Part shown: positions 16,413 to 25,188 of the stretch, one piece after another
Layout of the letters: every line of letters begins with the position of its first letter
Position numbering within the stretch: the stretch's first letter is position 1
Assembly: GCA_934168365.1 (NCBI GenBank)
Contig: CAKPNJ010000006.1
Span: forward strand, 12,423 to 76,422
Direction: 5' to 3'
Length of the DNA stretch: 64,000 nt
From: an uncultured Clostridia bacterium
GTDB taxonomy: Bacteria; Bacillota; Clostridia; TANB77; CAG-508
Program-made: the position numbers and the translations under genes
Notes under the pieces: model-generated
Seen by the model: the letters and a program-made list of their open reading frames with translations, nothing else
What the model was told of the DNA's origin: nothing
Databases searched by the model: none

Positions 16413-17051
16413 TTATTTATTACTTGCTATTTCATATTCTTCTAGGTTTGGTCTTGTTACATCCTCATCTTCTAAGTTATCAAATTGCCAATTTTTAAAC
16501 TTTGTTGCATTTTCTTCTTCCGCTCCGTTGATTGCTTTCACTATCATTCCTGTTGACTTACTATACCAAAGCTTTAGTCCTAAGTTATTTATCTTATAGC
16601 ATTCTTCTCCATCTACTATATCAGATGTTATAATTGATGACAATTTCATTGTTCTACTTGTATATTCATCAATCAAATATGGTATGTCATTTAATTCTTT
16701 ATTTGCATCTTTTTCAACTGTAGCTTTTAATATACTTGGCACTAAATATATTTTTTCATTTGTGTTTTCATTATTCCATAAAATTAAATCTCTTCCATTG
16801 TTCTGCATTACATACATCTTTATTCCATCTTTGTAATAAATTTTATTTACAACCTTTTTTGAGTTATCTGTAGTATTTTCTAATTCTATTGTATAAGAAA
16901 AGTTTCCTACACTCATGTTTGTTCTTTGGTTTATTACAATTTTATTGATAATACTACCATTTATTATAAACCATAGCATCAATCCTACTACAATTACAGC
17001 TAATACTATAAAAATTATTTTCTCACTTGATTTTTTTTCTTTATTTTTCAC
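16413..17051 (-). CDS. Membrane-anchored external protein, unknown function
   Basis: About 212 residues from the GTG at 17051. This start is preferred over an upstream TTG because AAGGAG lies 8 bases before it, and because the upstream TTG falls inside the promoter. A Lys-rich N-terminus leads into one helix (IIFIVLAVIVVGLMLWFII), then an external domain with NFSYTIELENTTDNSKKVVNKIYYKDG and GEECYKINNLGLKLWYSKSTG. The strand-rich layout resembles lipoprotein-like or LolA-like beta proteins, but I cannot assign a family. It is a single-gene unit. Confidence 0.6.
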   Translation of the reverse strand: MKNKEKKSSEKIIFIVLAVIVVGLMLWFIINGSIINKIVINQRTNMSVGNFSYTIELENTTDNSKKVVNKIYYKDGIKMYVMQNNGRDLILWNNENTNEKIYLVPSILKATVEKDANKELNDIPYLIDEYTSRTMKLSSIITSDIVDGEECYKINNLGLKLWYSKSTGMIVKAINGAEEENATKFKNWQFDNLEDEDVTRPNLEEYEIASNK

Positions 17052-17094
17052 AATATCATTCTCCTTATTCTTCATATGTATATTTATTGTTTTT

Positions 17095-17123
17095 ATTATA
17101 TTATAATCATAATTTTTATTCAA
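17095..17123 (-). promoter_or_regulatory. Sigma-A promoter for the 16413-17051 gene
   Basis: TTGAAT (17123-17118), a 17-base spacer, and TATAAT (17100-17095). The start site would fall near 17088, upstream of the GTG start at 17051. Confidence 0.7.
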
Positions 17124-17166
17124 TAGTTACAGAAAAAAAAATATGATTTTTTCAATTCAAACAATC

Positions 17167-17195
17167 TTGACCTATTTACGTCTTTAAGGTATAAT
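17167..17195 (+). promoter_or_regulatory. Sigma-A promoter for the first acyl-CoA synthetase gene
   Basis: TTGACC (17167-17172), a 17-base spacer, and TATAAT (17190-17195). Confidence 0.8.
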
Positions 17196-17203
17196 AGTTT
17201 TTG

Positions 17204-17222
17204 AAACTACATAGTATAGTTT
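17204..17222 (+). promoter_or_regulatory. Candidate operator AAACTA-N7-TAGTTT
   Basis: A perfect palindrome of two 6-base arms around the expected transcription start. The same arms and spacing occur at 30992-31010 downstream of the promoter of the other acyl-CoA synthetase gene, which suggests a shared fatty-acid repressor site. Confidence 0.65.
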
Positions 17223-17246
17223 AGTAAATTATTTATTGGAGGACAA

Positions 17247-18968
17247 ATGAAAAAAGAACAAACTATTATAAAATTCGATAATATTAAAGATTTGTTATAT
17301 CATTCGGCCAATACTTATGCTGATAATATAGCATTTACAACAAAGATAAAAAATGGCAAAGAAGTTGAATATATAAATCACACTTATACTAATTTATTGG
17401 AAGATATTAATTATTTCGGTACTTCTTTATATAAATTAGGTCTACAAGGTAAACGTTCTGCTGTTGTGGGACATAATTGTTATGAATGGGCTGTTGCACA
17501 TTTAAGTAACTTACTTGGAGGGATTGTTTCTGTTCCTTTAGATAAAGGCTTGCAAATTGGAGAACTTGAAGATTCTTTAATTAGAAGTGAAGTCGAATCA
17601 ATAGTTTTTGATGAAAAACTAAAAGATATTATAGAAGAAATTAAAAATTCAGGAAAAACAAATATCAAGCATTTTATTTGCTTTTCCAAAGTACCTGGCT
17701 TTTTGTATTTTTATGATTTAATTGATGACGGAAAAAAAGCTATTGAAGCTGGTTATTCAGAATATATAAATTATAAAGTTAATCCTTCTGCTATGAGTAT
17801 TTTGCTTTTTACATCTGGTACAACTTCTAAATCTAAAGCTGTTATGCTTAATCAAAATGGAATTGCAACAAATATATATGATATGCAATTAGTTGAAACT
17901 TTTTATAATACTGATGTAAATATTGCATTTTTGCCATATCATCATATTTTTGGATCAACTGGTATGCTTGTAATGTTAGCATCTGGTATGAAAACTGTTT
18001 TTCCAGATGGATTAAGGTATATTCAACAAAACCTAAAAGAATATAAAGTATCTGTTTTTGTTGGAGTTCCTATTCTAATAGATAAAATGTACTCTACTAT
18101 TATGAAGGAAGTTGAAAGACAAGGTAAAACTAGGCTTATAAACTTTATGATTAAGCTAAGCAATTTCTTGTTAAAACTTCATATTGATATTAGAAGAAAA
18201 GTTTTTAAACAACTTATTGATGCTCTTGGTGGAAATATGAGATTTGTTATTTCAGGTGGTGCCCCTCTTGATAAAAGAGTTGGTAAATGGTTTAACTCAA
18301 TTGGTATTCATTTAGTTCAAGGTTATGGATTAACTGAAACCTCTCCTGTTATATCTGCTGAAAATGATACTTGTGTAAAAGAAGGTTCTGTTGGAATACC
18401 TATGGGAAGTCTTGATGTAAAAATTAATAATAAAGATGCAAATGGTATTGGTGAAATAATTGTTAAAGGGCCAAATGTTATGCTTGGATATTACAAAAAT
18501 GAAGAACAAACAAATGAAGTATTAAAAGATGGCTGGTTCCACACTGGTGATTTAGGTTATATAGATGATGATGGTTACTTATTTATCACTGGTAGACAAA
18601 AAGATTTAATAGTTTTAAAAAATGGTAAAAAAGTATTTCCTGAGGAATTAGAAATTTTGATAAATAGATTAGATGAAGTTGAAGAATGTTTTGTTTATGG
18701 TCTTCCAGATGCTCAAGATAGTAATGATGTTAAAGTCTCTGTTGAAGTAGTATATAACGAAACCGTTACTAAGTCTAAATACCCTAATGCAACTGAACAA
18801 GAACTAAAAGATATTATTTGGAATGAAATTAAAGAAATAAATAAAACTCTTCCTATGTACAAATATATAAAACATCTTGTTTTAACTAAAGAACCTTTAA
18901 TAAAAACTACTACAAATAAAATAAAAAGAAATGAAGAACTAAAAAAAATTATTGAATTGGAGGGATAG
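17247..18968 (+). CDS. AMP-forming long-chain acyl-CoA synthetase
   Basis: 573 residues. The AMP-binding core motif is LLFTSGTTSKSKAVML (near 185-200), a slightly divergent form of the TSGTTGxPKG loop. Later motifs are GYGLTETSP, GWFHTGDLGYIDDDGYLFITGR (ATP and hinge region) and the C-terminal lysine region TTTNKIKRNEEL. It activates a fatty acid to acyl-AMP and then transfers it to CoA, or possibly to another thiol. No membrane helix is present. It is followed by a hemolysin III gene whose start codon comes 1 base after this stop, so the two are probably coupled. A paralogue lies at 29270-30955. Confidence 0.88.
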   Translation: MKKEQTIIKFDNIKDLLYHSANTYADNIAFTTKIKNGKEVEYINHTYTNLLEDINYFGTSLYKLGLQGKRSAVVGHNCYEWAVAHLSNLLGGIVSVPLDKGLQIGELEDSLIRSEVESIVFDEKLKDIIEEIKNSGKTNIKHFICFSKVPGFLYFYDLIDDGKKAIEAGYSEYINYKVNPSAMSILLFTSGTTSKSKAVMLNQNGIATNIYDMQLVETFYNTDVNIAFLPYHHIFGSTGMLVMLASGMKTVFPDGLRYIQQNLKEYKVSVFVGVPILIDKMYSTIMKEVERQGKTRLINFMIKLSNFLLKLHIDIRRKVFKQLIDALGGNMRFVISGGAPLDKRVGKWFNSIGIHLVQGYGLTETSPVISAENDTCVKEGSVGIPMGSLDVKINNKDANGIGEIIVKGPNVMLGYYKNEEQTNEVLKDGWFHTGDLGYIDDDGYLFITGRQKDLIVLKNGKKVFPEELEILINRLDEVEECFVYGLPDAQDSNDVKVSVEVVYNETVTKSKYPNATEQELKDIIWNEIKEINKTLPMYKYIKHLVLTKEPLIKTTTNKIKRNEELKKIIELEG

Positions 18969-18969
18969 T

Positions 18970-19644
18970 ATGCATAGAGTAAAATTAGCTGACAGAGTAT
19001 TGCCAACATATACAAAAGGTGAAGAAATTTTTAATATGGTATCACATATTGTCGGCGGTGCACTCGGTATTGCTGTTCTTGCTTTATGTGTTATATTTTC
19101 AGCATTACATCACAATGTTTATGGTGTAGTTTCTACCTCAATTTATGGCGTATCTTTAATTTTACTATACACTATGTCAAGTATATATCATGGTTTAAAC
19201 CCTAATTGTACAGCAAAAAAGGTCTTTCAAATAATTGATCACTGCTCTATATTTATTCTTATAGCTGGAACTTATACTCCATTTGCTTTATGTACTTTAA
19301 GAGAATATGATACAGCTACTGGTTGGACATTATTTGGAATTGTTTGGGGATTATCAATATTAGGAATTGTACTTAATTCAATAGATTTAAAAAGATATAA
19401 AGTTTTTTCTATGATATGCTACATATTACTTGGTTGGTGTATCATATTTAAAATAAATGTAATTATAGAATTACTAACTATAAAAGGATTTATCTTATTA
19501 TTAGCTGGTGGACTTGTATATACAATTGGAGCAATTTTTTATGGACTTGGTAAAAAACATAAATGGATGCACTCTGTATTTCATATTGCTTGTATAGTTG
19601 CAAGTGCATTACAATTTTTTTGTATATTCTTTTATGTAATATAA
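18970..19644 (+). CDS. Hemolysin III family membrane protein
   Basis: 224 residues from the ATG at 18970, chosen because GGAGGG ends 5 bases before it; an in-frame TTG upstream lies inside the previous gene. It has about seven membrane helices. Family signatures include EEIFNMVSHIVGGALGIAVL, SSIYHGLNP, FQIIDHCSIFILIAGTYTP and KWMHSVFHIACIVAS, with conserved Ser/His/Asp residues that place it in the CREST/PAQR-like hydrolase group. The name comes from Bacillus cereus HlyIII; a hydrolase role on membrane lipids is likelier than cell lysis. The neighbouring acyl-CoA synthetase would fit lipid remodelling. Confidence 0.87.
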   Translation: MHRVKLADRVLPTYTKGEEIFNMVSHIVGGALGIAVLALCVIFSALHHNVYGVVSTSIYGVSLILLYTMSSIYHGLNPNCTAKKVFQIIDHCSIFILIAGTYTPFALCTLREYDTATGWTLFGIVWGLSILGIVLNSIDLKRYKVFSMICYILLGWCIIFKINVIIELLTIKGFILLLAGGLVYTIGAIFYGLGKKHKWMHSVFHIACIVASALQFFCIFFYVI

Positions 19645-19649
19645 CTTTA

Positions 19650-19680
19650 AAGGGGAAGAGTAAACTCTTCCCCTTTTTTT
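19650..19680 (+). terminator. Rho-independent terminator
   Basis: An 11-bp perfect stem AAGGGGAAGAG with a TAAA loop and seven T residues, directly after the hemolysin III gene. Confidence 0.92.
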
Positions 19681-19684
19681 ATTC

Positions 19685-19813
19685 TTACCATCCCATATTT
19701 TCTCCGGGCTTACTAAGAAGCCCTTGAATGGACGTAAGAATAGTTGCTATTGCACCAATTATAGTTGCAGTAGCGGCGAGGATTTGGATGTATTTGCTCA
19801 GCTTGTTGTTCAT
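19685..19813 (-). CDS. 42-residue hydrophobic peptide
   Basis: A short gene with its own ribosome binding site (AAGGTAAGGAAT before the ATG at 19813). The peptide starts MNNKLSKYIQILAATATIIG, continues with a second hydrophobic stretch AIATILTSIQGLL, and ends SKPGENMGW. It would form one membrane helix with a basic N-terminus and a short polar tail. GC content and codon choice (CTC, GCC, AAG, CCC) are higher than in the neighbours, suggesting transfer or a special constraint. It could be a type I toxin-like, holin-like or signalling peptide; no antisense RNA gene was identified. Confidence 0.55.
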   Translation of the reverse strand: MNNKLSKYIQILAATATIIGAIATILTSIQGLLSKPGENMGW

Positions 19814-19888
19814 AACTATTCCTTACCTTTCATATTATTTTAATTTGAAATACATATATATTATACACTAGATTTACATAATTTTCAA

Positions 19889-21715
19889 TTATTTTTTTAA
19901 TATTCTAATAGCATTTAATACTGCAATTACTGAAACGCCAACATCTGCGAAAACCGCTTCCCACATTGTAGCAATTCCTACTGCACTCAAAACTAATACT
20001 AATGCTTTAATTGAAATTGCAAATACAATGTTTTGTTTAACAATTCTCATTGCTTTTTTAGAAATCTTAATAGCTTTATTTATTTTAGATGTTTCGTCTG
20101 TCATTATTACTATATCTGCTGCTTCTATTGCTGCATCGCTTCCAAGACCTCCCATTGCTATCCCTATATCTGATAATGCAAGTACTGGTGCATCATTTAT
20201 TCCATCTCCAACAAATGCAAGTGTTCCACTCTTTTGTTTGATAAGCTCTTCTACTTTTTTTACTTTTCCATCTGGTAATAATTCAGTATATACTTTATCT
20301 ATTCCTAATTTTTTAGCAACATCTTCTCCCACCTCTTTTTTGTCACCTGTAAGCATTATTGTCTGTTTTTTATTATCTTTTAATTCTTTTATTGCTTTAT
20401 ATGAATCTTCTTTTATTTCGTCTGATATAAGTATATAACCAGCATATTTATTTTCAATTGCTACATGTACTACAGTGCCTATTTCACTACATTTTGTATA
20501 TTCAATATTGTTTTCTTGCATTAGTTTTTCATTTCCAACTAATACTTGTTTATTTTCAATTTTTACACTTATTCCTTTTCCAGATATTTCGTTTATATCT
20601 GAAATCAATTTGTCATCTATTTTTTCATTATATGCTTTTTTTATTGATACTGCAATTGGATGATTTGAATAGTTTTCTGCATAAGCCGAATATTTTATAA
20701 TGTCTTGTTTAGATGCTCCTACTTCTTCTACTTTTTGAACTTCAAATACACCTTTTGTAAGTGTTCCTGTTTTGTCAAAAACCACTGTATTAACATTTGC
20801 TAAAGCTTCTAAATAATTTCCACCTTTGATTAAAACTCCTATTTTAGATGCTCCACCAATTCCTGCAAAAAAGCTTAAAGGTATTGATATAACTAGTGCA
20901 CATGGACATGACACAACTAAAAATGATAACGCTCTATATAGCCATTCTGTGAAGTTTGCTTCTTTTATAATAATTGGTGGTACAATAGCTATAATTACTG
21001 CTAATATTACAACTACTGGAGTATAATATTTTGCAAATTTAGTAATAAAGTTTTCAGATTTAGATTTTTTATCTTCTGCATTTTCAATTAAGTTTAATAT
21101 CTTACTAACAGTTGATTCTCCAAATTCTTTAGTTACTTGAATTCTTAATAACCCAGTCTGGTTTATACATCCACTAAAAACATTATCTCCTGTATTAGCT
21201 TTTCTTGGAACTGATTCTCCTGTTAATGCTGTTGTATCTAGCATTGACTCCCCTTCTATAATTTTTCCATCAAGAGGAATTTTCTCCCCAGGTTTTACAA
21301 TAATTATTTCTCCAACTTTTACTTCTTCAGGATTAACTTTTATCTCAGCATTTTCTCTTAAAACATTTGCAAAATCCGGTCTAATATTCATTAAATTCTC
21401 TATTGATTTTTTAGAGTTATCAACTGCATAATCTTGAAATGTTTCTCCCACTTGATAAAGCAACATTACAGTGACAGTCTCTGGGTATTCTCCAATAGCA
21501 AAAGCACCTATTGTAGCTATTGCCATTAAAAAGTTTTCGTCAAATACTTCTCCTTTGAAAATGTTTTCTATTGCTTCTTTTAAAACTTCAAATCCAACTA
21601 CTAAATATGCAATTACATATATAGCAATTTTTATTATTTGATTATCAATTGGCATTAGTAATGCTATTAAAAGTAATACTAATGATGTTAAAATCTTTAT
21701 AATTTCTTTTTTCAT
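19889..21715 (-). CDS. cadA: Heavy-metal P1B-type ATPase (Zn/Cd/Pb exporter type)
   Basis: 608 residues. The ion-binding CPC is at 270-272 (VVSCPCALVIS), the phosphorylated Asp is D314 in DKTGT, the TGES loop is at 165-168, and GDGIND lies near 525. CPC with this context is typical of the Zn/Cd/Pb group of exporters. The usual N-terminal heavy-metal-binding domain with CxxC is missing, so the protein begins at the first membrane helix. An ArsR-family regulator gene 25 bases upstream shares the promoter, forming a classical inducible metal efflux operon. Symbol given by family; the metal (Zn, Cd or Pb) is not proven. Confidence 0.9.
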   Translation of the reverse strand: MKKEIIKILTSLVLLLIALLMPIDNQIIKIAIYVIAYLVVGFEVLKEAIENIFKGEVFDENFLMAIATIGAFAIGEYPETVTVMLLYQVGETFQDYAVDNSKKSIENLMNIRPDFANVLRENAEIKVNPEEVKVGEIIIVKPGEKIPLDGKIIEGESMLDTTALTGESVPRKANTGDNVFSGCINQTGLLRIQVTKEFGESTVSKILNLIENAEDKKSKSENFITKFAKYYTPVVVILAVIIAIVPPIIIKEANFTEWLYRALSFLVVSCPCALVISIPLSFFAGIGGASKIGVLIKGGNYLEALANVNTVVFDKTGTLTKGVFEVQKVEEVGASKQDIIKYSAYAENYSNHPIAVSIKKAYNEKIDDKLISDINEISGKGISVKIENKQVLVGNEKLMQENNIEYTKCSEIGTVVHVAIENKYAGYILISDEIKEDSYKAIKELKDNKKQTIMLTGDKKEVGEDVAKKLGIDKVYTELLPDGKVKKVEELIKQKSGTLAFVGDGINDAPVLALSDIGIAMGGLGSDAAIEAADIVIMTDETSKINKAIKISKKAMRIVKQNIVFAISIKALVLVLSAVGIATMWEAVFADVGVSVIAVLNAIRILKK

Positions 21716-21740
21716 AATATTATCTCCTTTTTATAAAACA

Positions 21741-22106
21741 CTATATTCTGTGTTCAATATGCTCTGCACCGATTTCAAATACTTTTTTTACATGTTCATC
21801 ATCAAGCATATAAAATACTTCTTTACCTACTCTTTTACATTTTACAATTCCACTTCTTCTTAATGTTCCTAATTGATGTGAAATTGAAGATTTACTCATA
21901 CTTAAAACATTTGCAATGTCACATACACACATTTCATTTTTGTCTAAAGCTGATAATATTTTAACTCTAGTAGTATCTCCTAGAATTTTAAAAAACTCTG
22001 CTAAATTGTTAAACAGATCTTCATCATTTAACATTTGCTTTTTAGTACTTTCTACTACTTCTTGATGTATTGCATTACAATCACAAATGAATTCATTTCT
22101 AGACAT
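21741..22106 (-). CDS. ArsR/SmtB-family metal-responsive repressor (CadC type)
   Basis: 121 residues. It has a winged-helix fold with FFKILGDTTRVKILSAL and SMSKSSISHQLGTLRRSGIVKCKRVGKEVFYML. The N-terminal cysteines C8 and C10 and the alpha-3 pair C60 and C62 (in MCVCD) form the metal site characteristic of CadC-type sensors of Cd/Pb/Zn, while the C-terminus has DDEHVKKVFEIGAEHIEHR with histidines that may form a second zinc site. It should repress its own promoter and the downstream exporter gene until metal binds. AAGGAGG precedes the ATG. Confidence 0.9.
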   Translation of the reverse strand: MSRNEFICDCNAIHQEVVESTKKQMLNDEDLFNNLAEFFKILGDTTRVKILSALDKNEMCVCDIANVLSMSKSSISHQLGTLRRSGIVKCKRVGKEVFYMLDDEHVKKVFEIGAEHIEHRI

Positions 22107-22143
22107 ACTATTTCCTCCTTAGTTTTATTATATGCAAGTATAG

Positions 22144-22199
22144 TTGAATGTTTACTCAACTTTGAATATATTATAGTTGAATGTATATTCAATTGTCAA
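22144..22199 (-). promoter_or_regulatory. Promoter with two palindromic operators for the metal efflux operon
   Basis: On the minus strand TTGACA (22199-22194), an 18-base spacer and TATAAT (22175-22170) form a strong promoter. The palindrome TTGAATGTATATTCAA (22177-22192) fills the spacer, and a related imperfect palindrome TTGAATGTTTACTCAA lies at 22144-22159 just downstream. This matches the way ArsR/CadC repressors cover their promoters. Confidence 0.85.
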
Positions 22200-22239
22200 T
22201 TGTTTTTTATAGAATTTTCAAATAATTTTAATACAATAA

Positions 22240-22274
22240 AAAAGAACCAAAATTATTAAATCTTGGCTCTTTTT
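22240..22274 (-). terminator. Hairpin terminator after the AAA+ ATPase gene
   Basis: An 11-bp stem (AAAAGAACCAA against TTGGCTCTTTT, one mismatch) with flanking A and T runs. Confidence 0.75.
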
Positions 22275-22277
22275 TAT

Positions 22278-23999
22278 TTATAAATTATCTGTACTTATAT
22301 CTTCTTTAACAATTGTTTTTAGGTCTTTTTTAGTTTTCTTTCCTCTAGTATTTGATGCATGTTTTATTATTGTTTTTTCATATAGATTTCTTGCAAATCT
22401 TGCATTTCCAAAGTTTTTAGTGTTTCTATATTTATCAATTACTTTTACTACTTCATCACAGGCTTCTTTAGTAATGCTAAATCCTGCTTTTTTAACCATT
22501 CCTTCAAAGATTTTTAATAATTCTTCAGATGTATAGTCTTTAAAATCTAGTGTATAACCAATTCTAGAAACTATACCTGAGTTAGCATTTAAAAATGCTT
22601 GCATTTCTTTTGTGTATCCAGCAAAAATTACAACTAGATTATCTCTATAATTTTCCATTGCCTGTATAAGTGTTGCAATAGCTTCTTTATTAAATGAATT
22701 TCCACTTCCTTCTTCAGATGCAAGTGAATATGCTTCATCTACAAATAGCACTCCACCCAAAGCTCTTTCAATAACAGCCATTGTCTTTGGTGCAGTTTGT
22801 CCAACATATTCTGCGACCAAATCTTTGCTTGATACTTCAATTAATTTATTTTGTTTGATATATTTTAAATTATATAGCATTTCTGCAATAATTCTTGCAA
22901 CAGTTGTTTTACCTGTTCCTGGGTTTCCTAAAAATACCATATGTAAATTTATATCTTTAATTTTCAAGTCATCTTTAGTCTTATTTTTTAATTCTATTAA
23001 ATCTACTAAATCTTTTAATACTTGTTTTATATTTTCTAGTCCTACAAGATTATTTAGATCTGCAAATATTTCGTCCATAGATTTTTCTTGTTCGTATTTT
23101 GGTAAATCATTTTCTGTTATTTCTTGATCTTTGCTAAATAATATTTTATTGCATAACTTATCTCTGTATTCAGGAAATGATAAATCTGTTTTTGGATATG
23201 TTGCAGCTATATAGTCTAATAGTTTAATTGATGCTTCATCTGTTATTTGACTACTTTCTTTTAATTTACTTAATACTTCTTGATAAACATCTTGCACATC
23301 TATATTGGTTGATTCAATTTTGAATTCAAAATATTTTTCAATCATATCTGATTGCATTGCTTGTTCAATTGTCTCAGGGGTTTTTGAAATTAAAATAGTT
23401 AAGAAATCTTTTGGATTTTCTTCTAACTTTTCTTTCATATTATGTAAAAATCTATCTTTGAATTCTTTTTCTTTTGCTGTAAATCCTTCAAAATCTTTTA
23501 GTACGATTACACTATTCTCTTTGCTATAAATCTCATTAATTTGTTCTGGTTTTTCTACATTATAGAAAGATGTTTCAATAGTAGATCCTCTTTTTATATA
23601 TGAGAAAAATGTAGCTGCATCACTTATTATATCAATAATTCCATATGTAGTTTCTTTATTATTTGAATAAATGCACATATTAAATGGAATGTATTGTTTT
23701 TCTATTCCTTCACTATATTTTCTCATATACTCAATAATTTTTTTAAGAGTATTTTTTGATTGTTCTGTAATGTATAGTTTTTCTAACTTTTCAAAAGACT
23801 TTAACATAAATTCATCTTTTGTTTCTTTTATTTTTTCTTCAGTTAGCTCTTCTTTTGCCTCATCTTGCTTGTTTAATTCAATTGTAGGATAATCTTGGTT
23901 TAATCCTAATTCTTTTGCTAATTTTTCATTTTCTGCTTTAATTTTTTCCACTCCAAAAAAATCTTCATATACATCTTTAAAAAATTGTTTAGTATCCAT
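22278..23999 (-). CDS. AAA+ ATPase of the CbbX/SpoVK type
   Basis: 573 residues. Residues 310-570 form an active AAA+ module: Walker A GNPGTGKTT (358-366), Walker B VLFVDEA (417-423), and the pore-loop and lid regions ending in KNFGNARFARNLYE with the sensor arginine. This resembles the CbbX, SpoVK and Ycf46 remodelling ATPases. The first 300 residues look like a second, degraded nucleotide-binding domain, because a strand such as NSVIVLKDFEGF sits where a Walker B should be, but no GKT loop is visible. It is the last gene of a five-gene cluster with TelA, a solute-binding protein, XpaC and a VWA hybrid, and may remodel a complex of those proteins. Confidence 0.8.
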   Translation of the reverse strand: MDTKQFFKDVYEDFFGVEKIKAENEKLAKELGLNQDYPTIELNKQDEAKEELTEEKIKETKDEFMLKSFEKLEKLYITEQSKNTLKKIIEYMRKYSEGIEKQYIPFNMCIYSNNKETTYGIIDIISDAATFFSYIKRGSTIETSFYNVEKPEQINEIYSKENSVIVLKDFEGFTAKEKEFKDRFLHNMKEKLEENPKDFLTILISKTPETIEQAMQSDMIEKYFEFKIESTNIDVQDVYQEVLSKLKESSQITDEASIKLLDYIAATYPKTDLSFPEYRDKLCNKILFSKDQEITENDLPKYEQEKSMDEIFADLNNLVGLENIKQVLKDLVDLIELKNKTKDDLKIKDINLHMVFLGNPGTGKTTVARIIAEMLYNLKYIKQNKLIEVSSKDLVAEYVGQTAPKTMAVIERALGGVLFVDEAYSLASEEGSGNSFNKEAIATLIQAMENYRDNLVVIFAGYTKEMQAFLNANSGIVSRIGYTLDFKDYTSEELLKIFEGMVKKAGFSITKEACDEVVKVIDKYRNTKNFGNARFARNLYEKTIIKHASNTRGKKTKKDLKTIVKEDISTDNL

Positions 24000-24020
24000 A
24001 TATTCCTCTCAATTGACAAA

Positions 24021-25169
24021 TTATTTAACTTTTAATTCTATCATTTTCTCTTTTAGTTCTTTTTCAATATTTGCAAGTTCTACTTCAGCTTCTTGACGTT
24101 TTACTCTTCCATTTTCATGAATTTGTATAACTTGATCTAATGTATCAATTATATCTTTATTAGTTTTTTGTAATGTAGCAACATCAACAATAGCTCTTTC
24201 TGATTCTTCTGCAATTTCTATTGAACCTTGTTTTAATATTTCGCTATTCTTTTGTAGCATACTATTTGTTAAATCTGTAACAGCTTTTTGTGCTCCAATT
24301 GCTTGTTTAGCATTGTTTATTCCTAATGCTAATACCATTTGGTTTTTCCATAATGGAATTGTATTTGTTAAAGAACCTTGAATTTTTTCTACAAGTTCTG
24401 CTTCATTGTTTTGTAGTAAACGAATTTGCGGTGCCATTTGAATAGATATAATTCTTGTTGTTTTTAAATCATATATTTTCTTTTCAAATCTATTTATCAT
24501 ATTTTCCATATCATTTACTTTTTGCGCATCAAGTTGTTCTCCAGATTCTTGTGCCTTTTTTTGTAATTCAGGTAATGTTACATTTCTTAATTCTTCAATT
24601 TTCTTTTCACCTGCAATAATGTATAAAGATAATTCTTTAAAATACTCTAAGTTTTTTTCATACATTGTATCAAATATTGTAATATCTTTTAACATTTGTA
24701 GTCTGTGTTTTTCTAGACTTGCTTCAATTTTGTCTATATTTACTTCAATTTTTTCATATCCAGCTATTAGTTTTTCTAATTGTTTTTTTACACTAGTAAA
24801 TAATTTTCCTAATCCAGTTTTGTTTGTATTAGCTATATCAGAATCAAATGATTTTATTTCACCCACAAGGTCTGCAAGTAAGTCGCCTACTTCTCCTGTA
24901 CTTCTTGTTTTTACATCTTCTAATACGCTATCAGAAAATTGTGATATTTTTGTTTGAGCTTTTGCTCCATATTGTAATACTTGTGTAGCATCCTCAACAT
25001 TTATTTTTTTATTAAATTCTTCTATTGCATCTTTTTCTTCTTGTGATAATAAATCATAATTTAATGATTTTTCAATTTTCTCATCTGTTACTTTTTTTGA
25101 TTCTTGAGCTAAGCTCTCTACCTCAGCTTTATTTAATTCTTTATTAACCTTTAATTCTAATTCCTCCAT
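24021..25169 (-). CDS. TelA-family protein (toxic anion resistance)
   Basis: 382 residues, cytoplasmic, mostly helical and probably coiled coil. It matches the TelA/KlaA family through WKNQMVLALGINNAKQA (near 275), KTTRIISIQMAPQIRLLQNN and the paired helices around 150-260. TelA proteins were first linked to tellurite and colicin resistance, and are now thought to act in broader envelope or stress responses; they often lie next to xpaC. Here the gene sits between the AAA+ ATPase gene and a solute-binding protein gene, with xpaC two genes further upstream, so the family association holds. No anion resistance is claimed for this copy. Confidence 0.88.
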   Translation of the reverse strand: MEELELKVNKELNKAEVESLAQESKKVTDEKIEKSLNYDLLSQEEKDAIEEFNKKINVEDATQVLQYGAKAQTKISQFSDSVLEDVKTRSTGEVGDLLADLVGEIKSFDSDIANTNKTGLGKLFTSVKKQLEKLIAGYEKIEVNIDKIEASLEKHRLQMLKDITIFDTMYEKNLEYFKELSLYIIAGEKKIEELRNVTLPELQKKAQESGEQLDAQKVNDMENMINRFEKKIYDLKTTRIISIQMAPQIRLLQNNEAELVEKIQGSLTNTIPLWKNQMVLALGINNAKQAIGAQKAVTDLTNSMLQKNSEILKQGSIEIAEESERAIVDVATLQKTNKDIIDTLDQVIQIHENGRVKRQEAEVELANIEKELKEKMIELKVK

Positions 25170-25188
25170 TTTTTAATCTCCTTTTATT

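Noticed and set aside
17247..18968. Non-ribosomal peptide or polyketide loading role for the acyl-CoA synthetase
   Set aside because: No carrier protein, condensation or ketosynthase gene is nearby; the fatty-acid activating family fits better.
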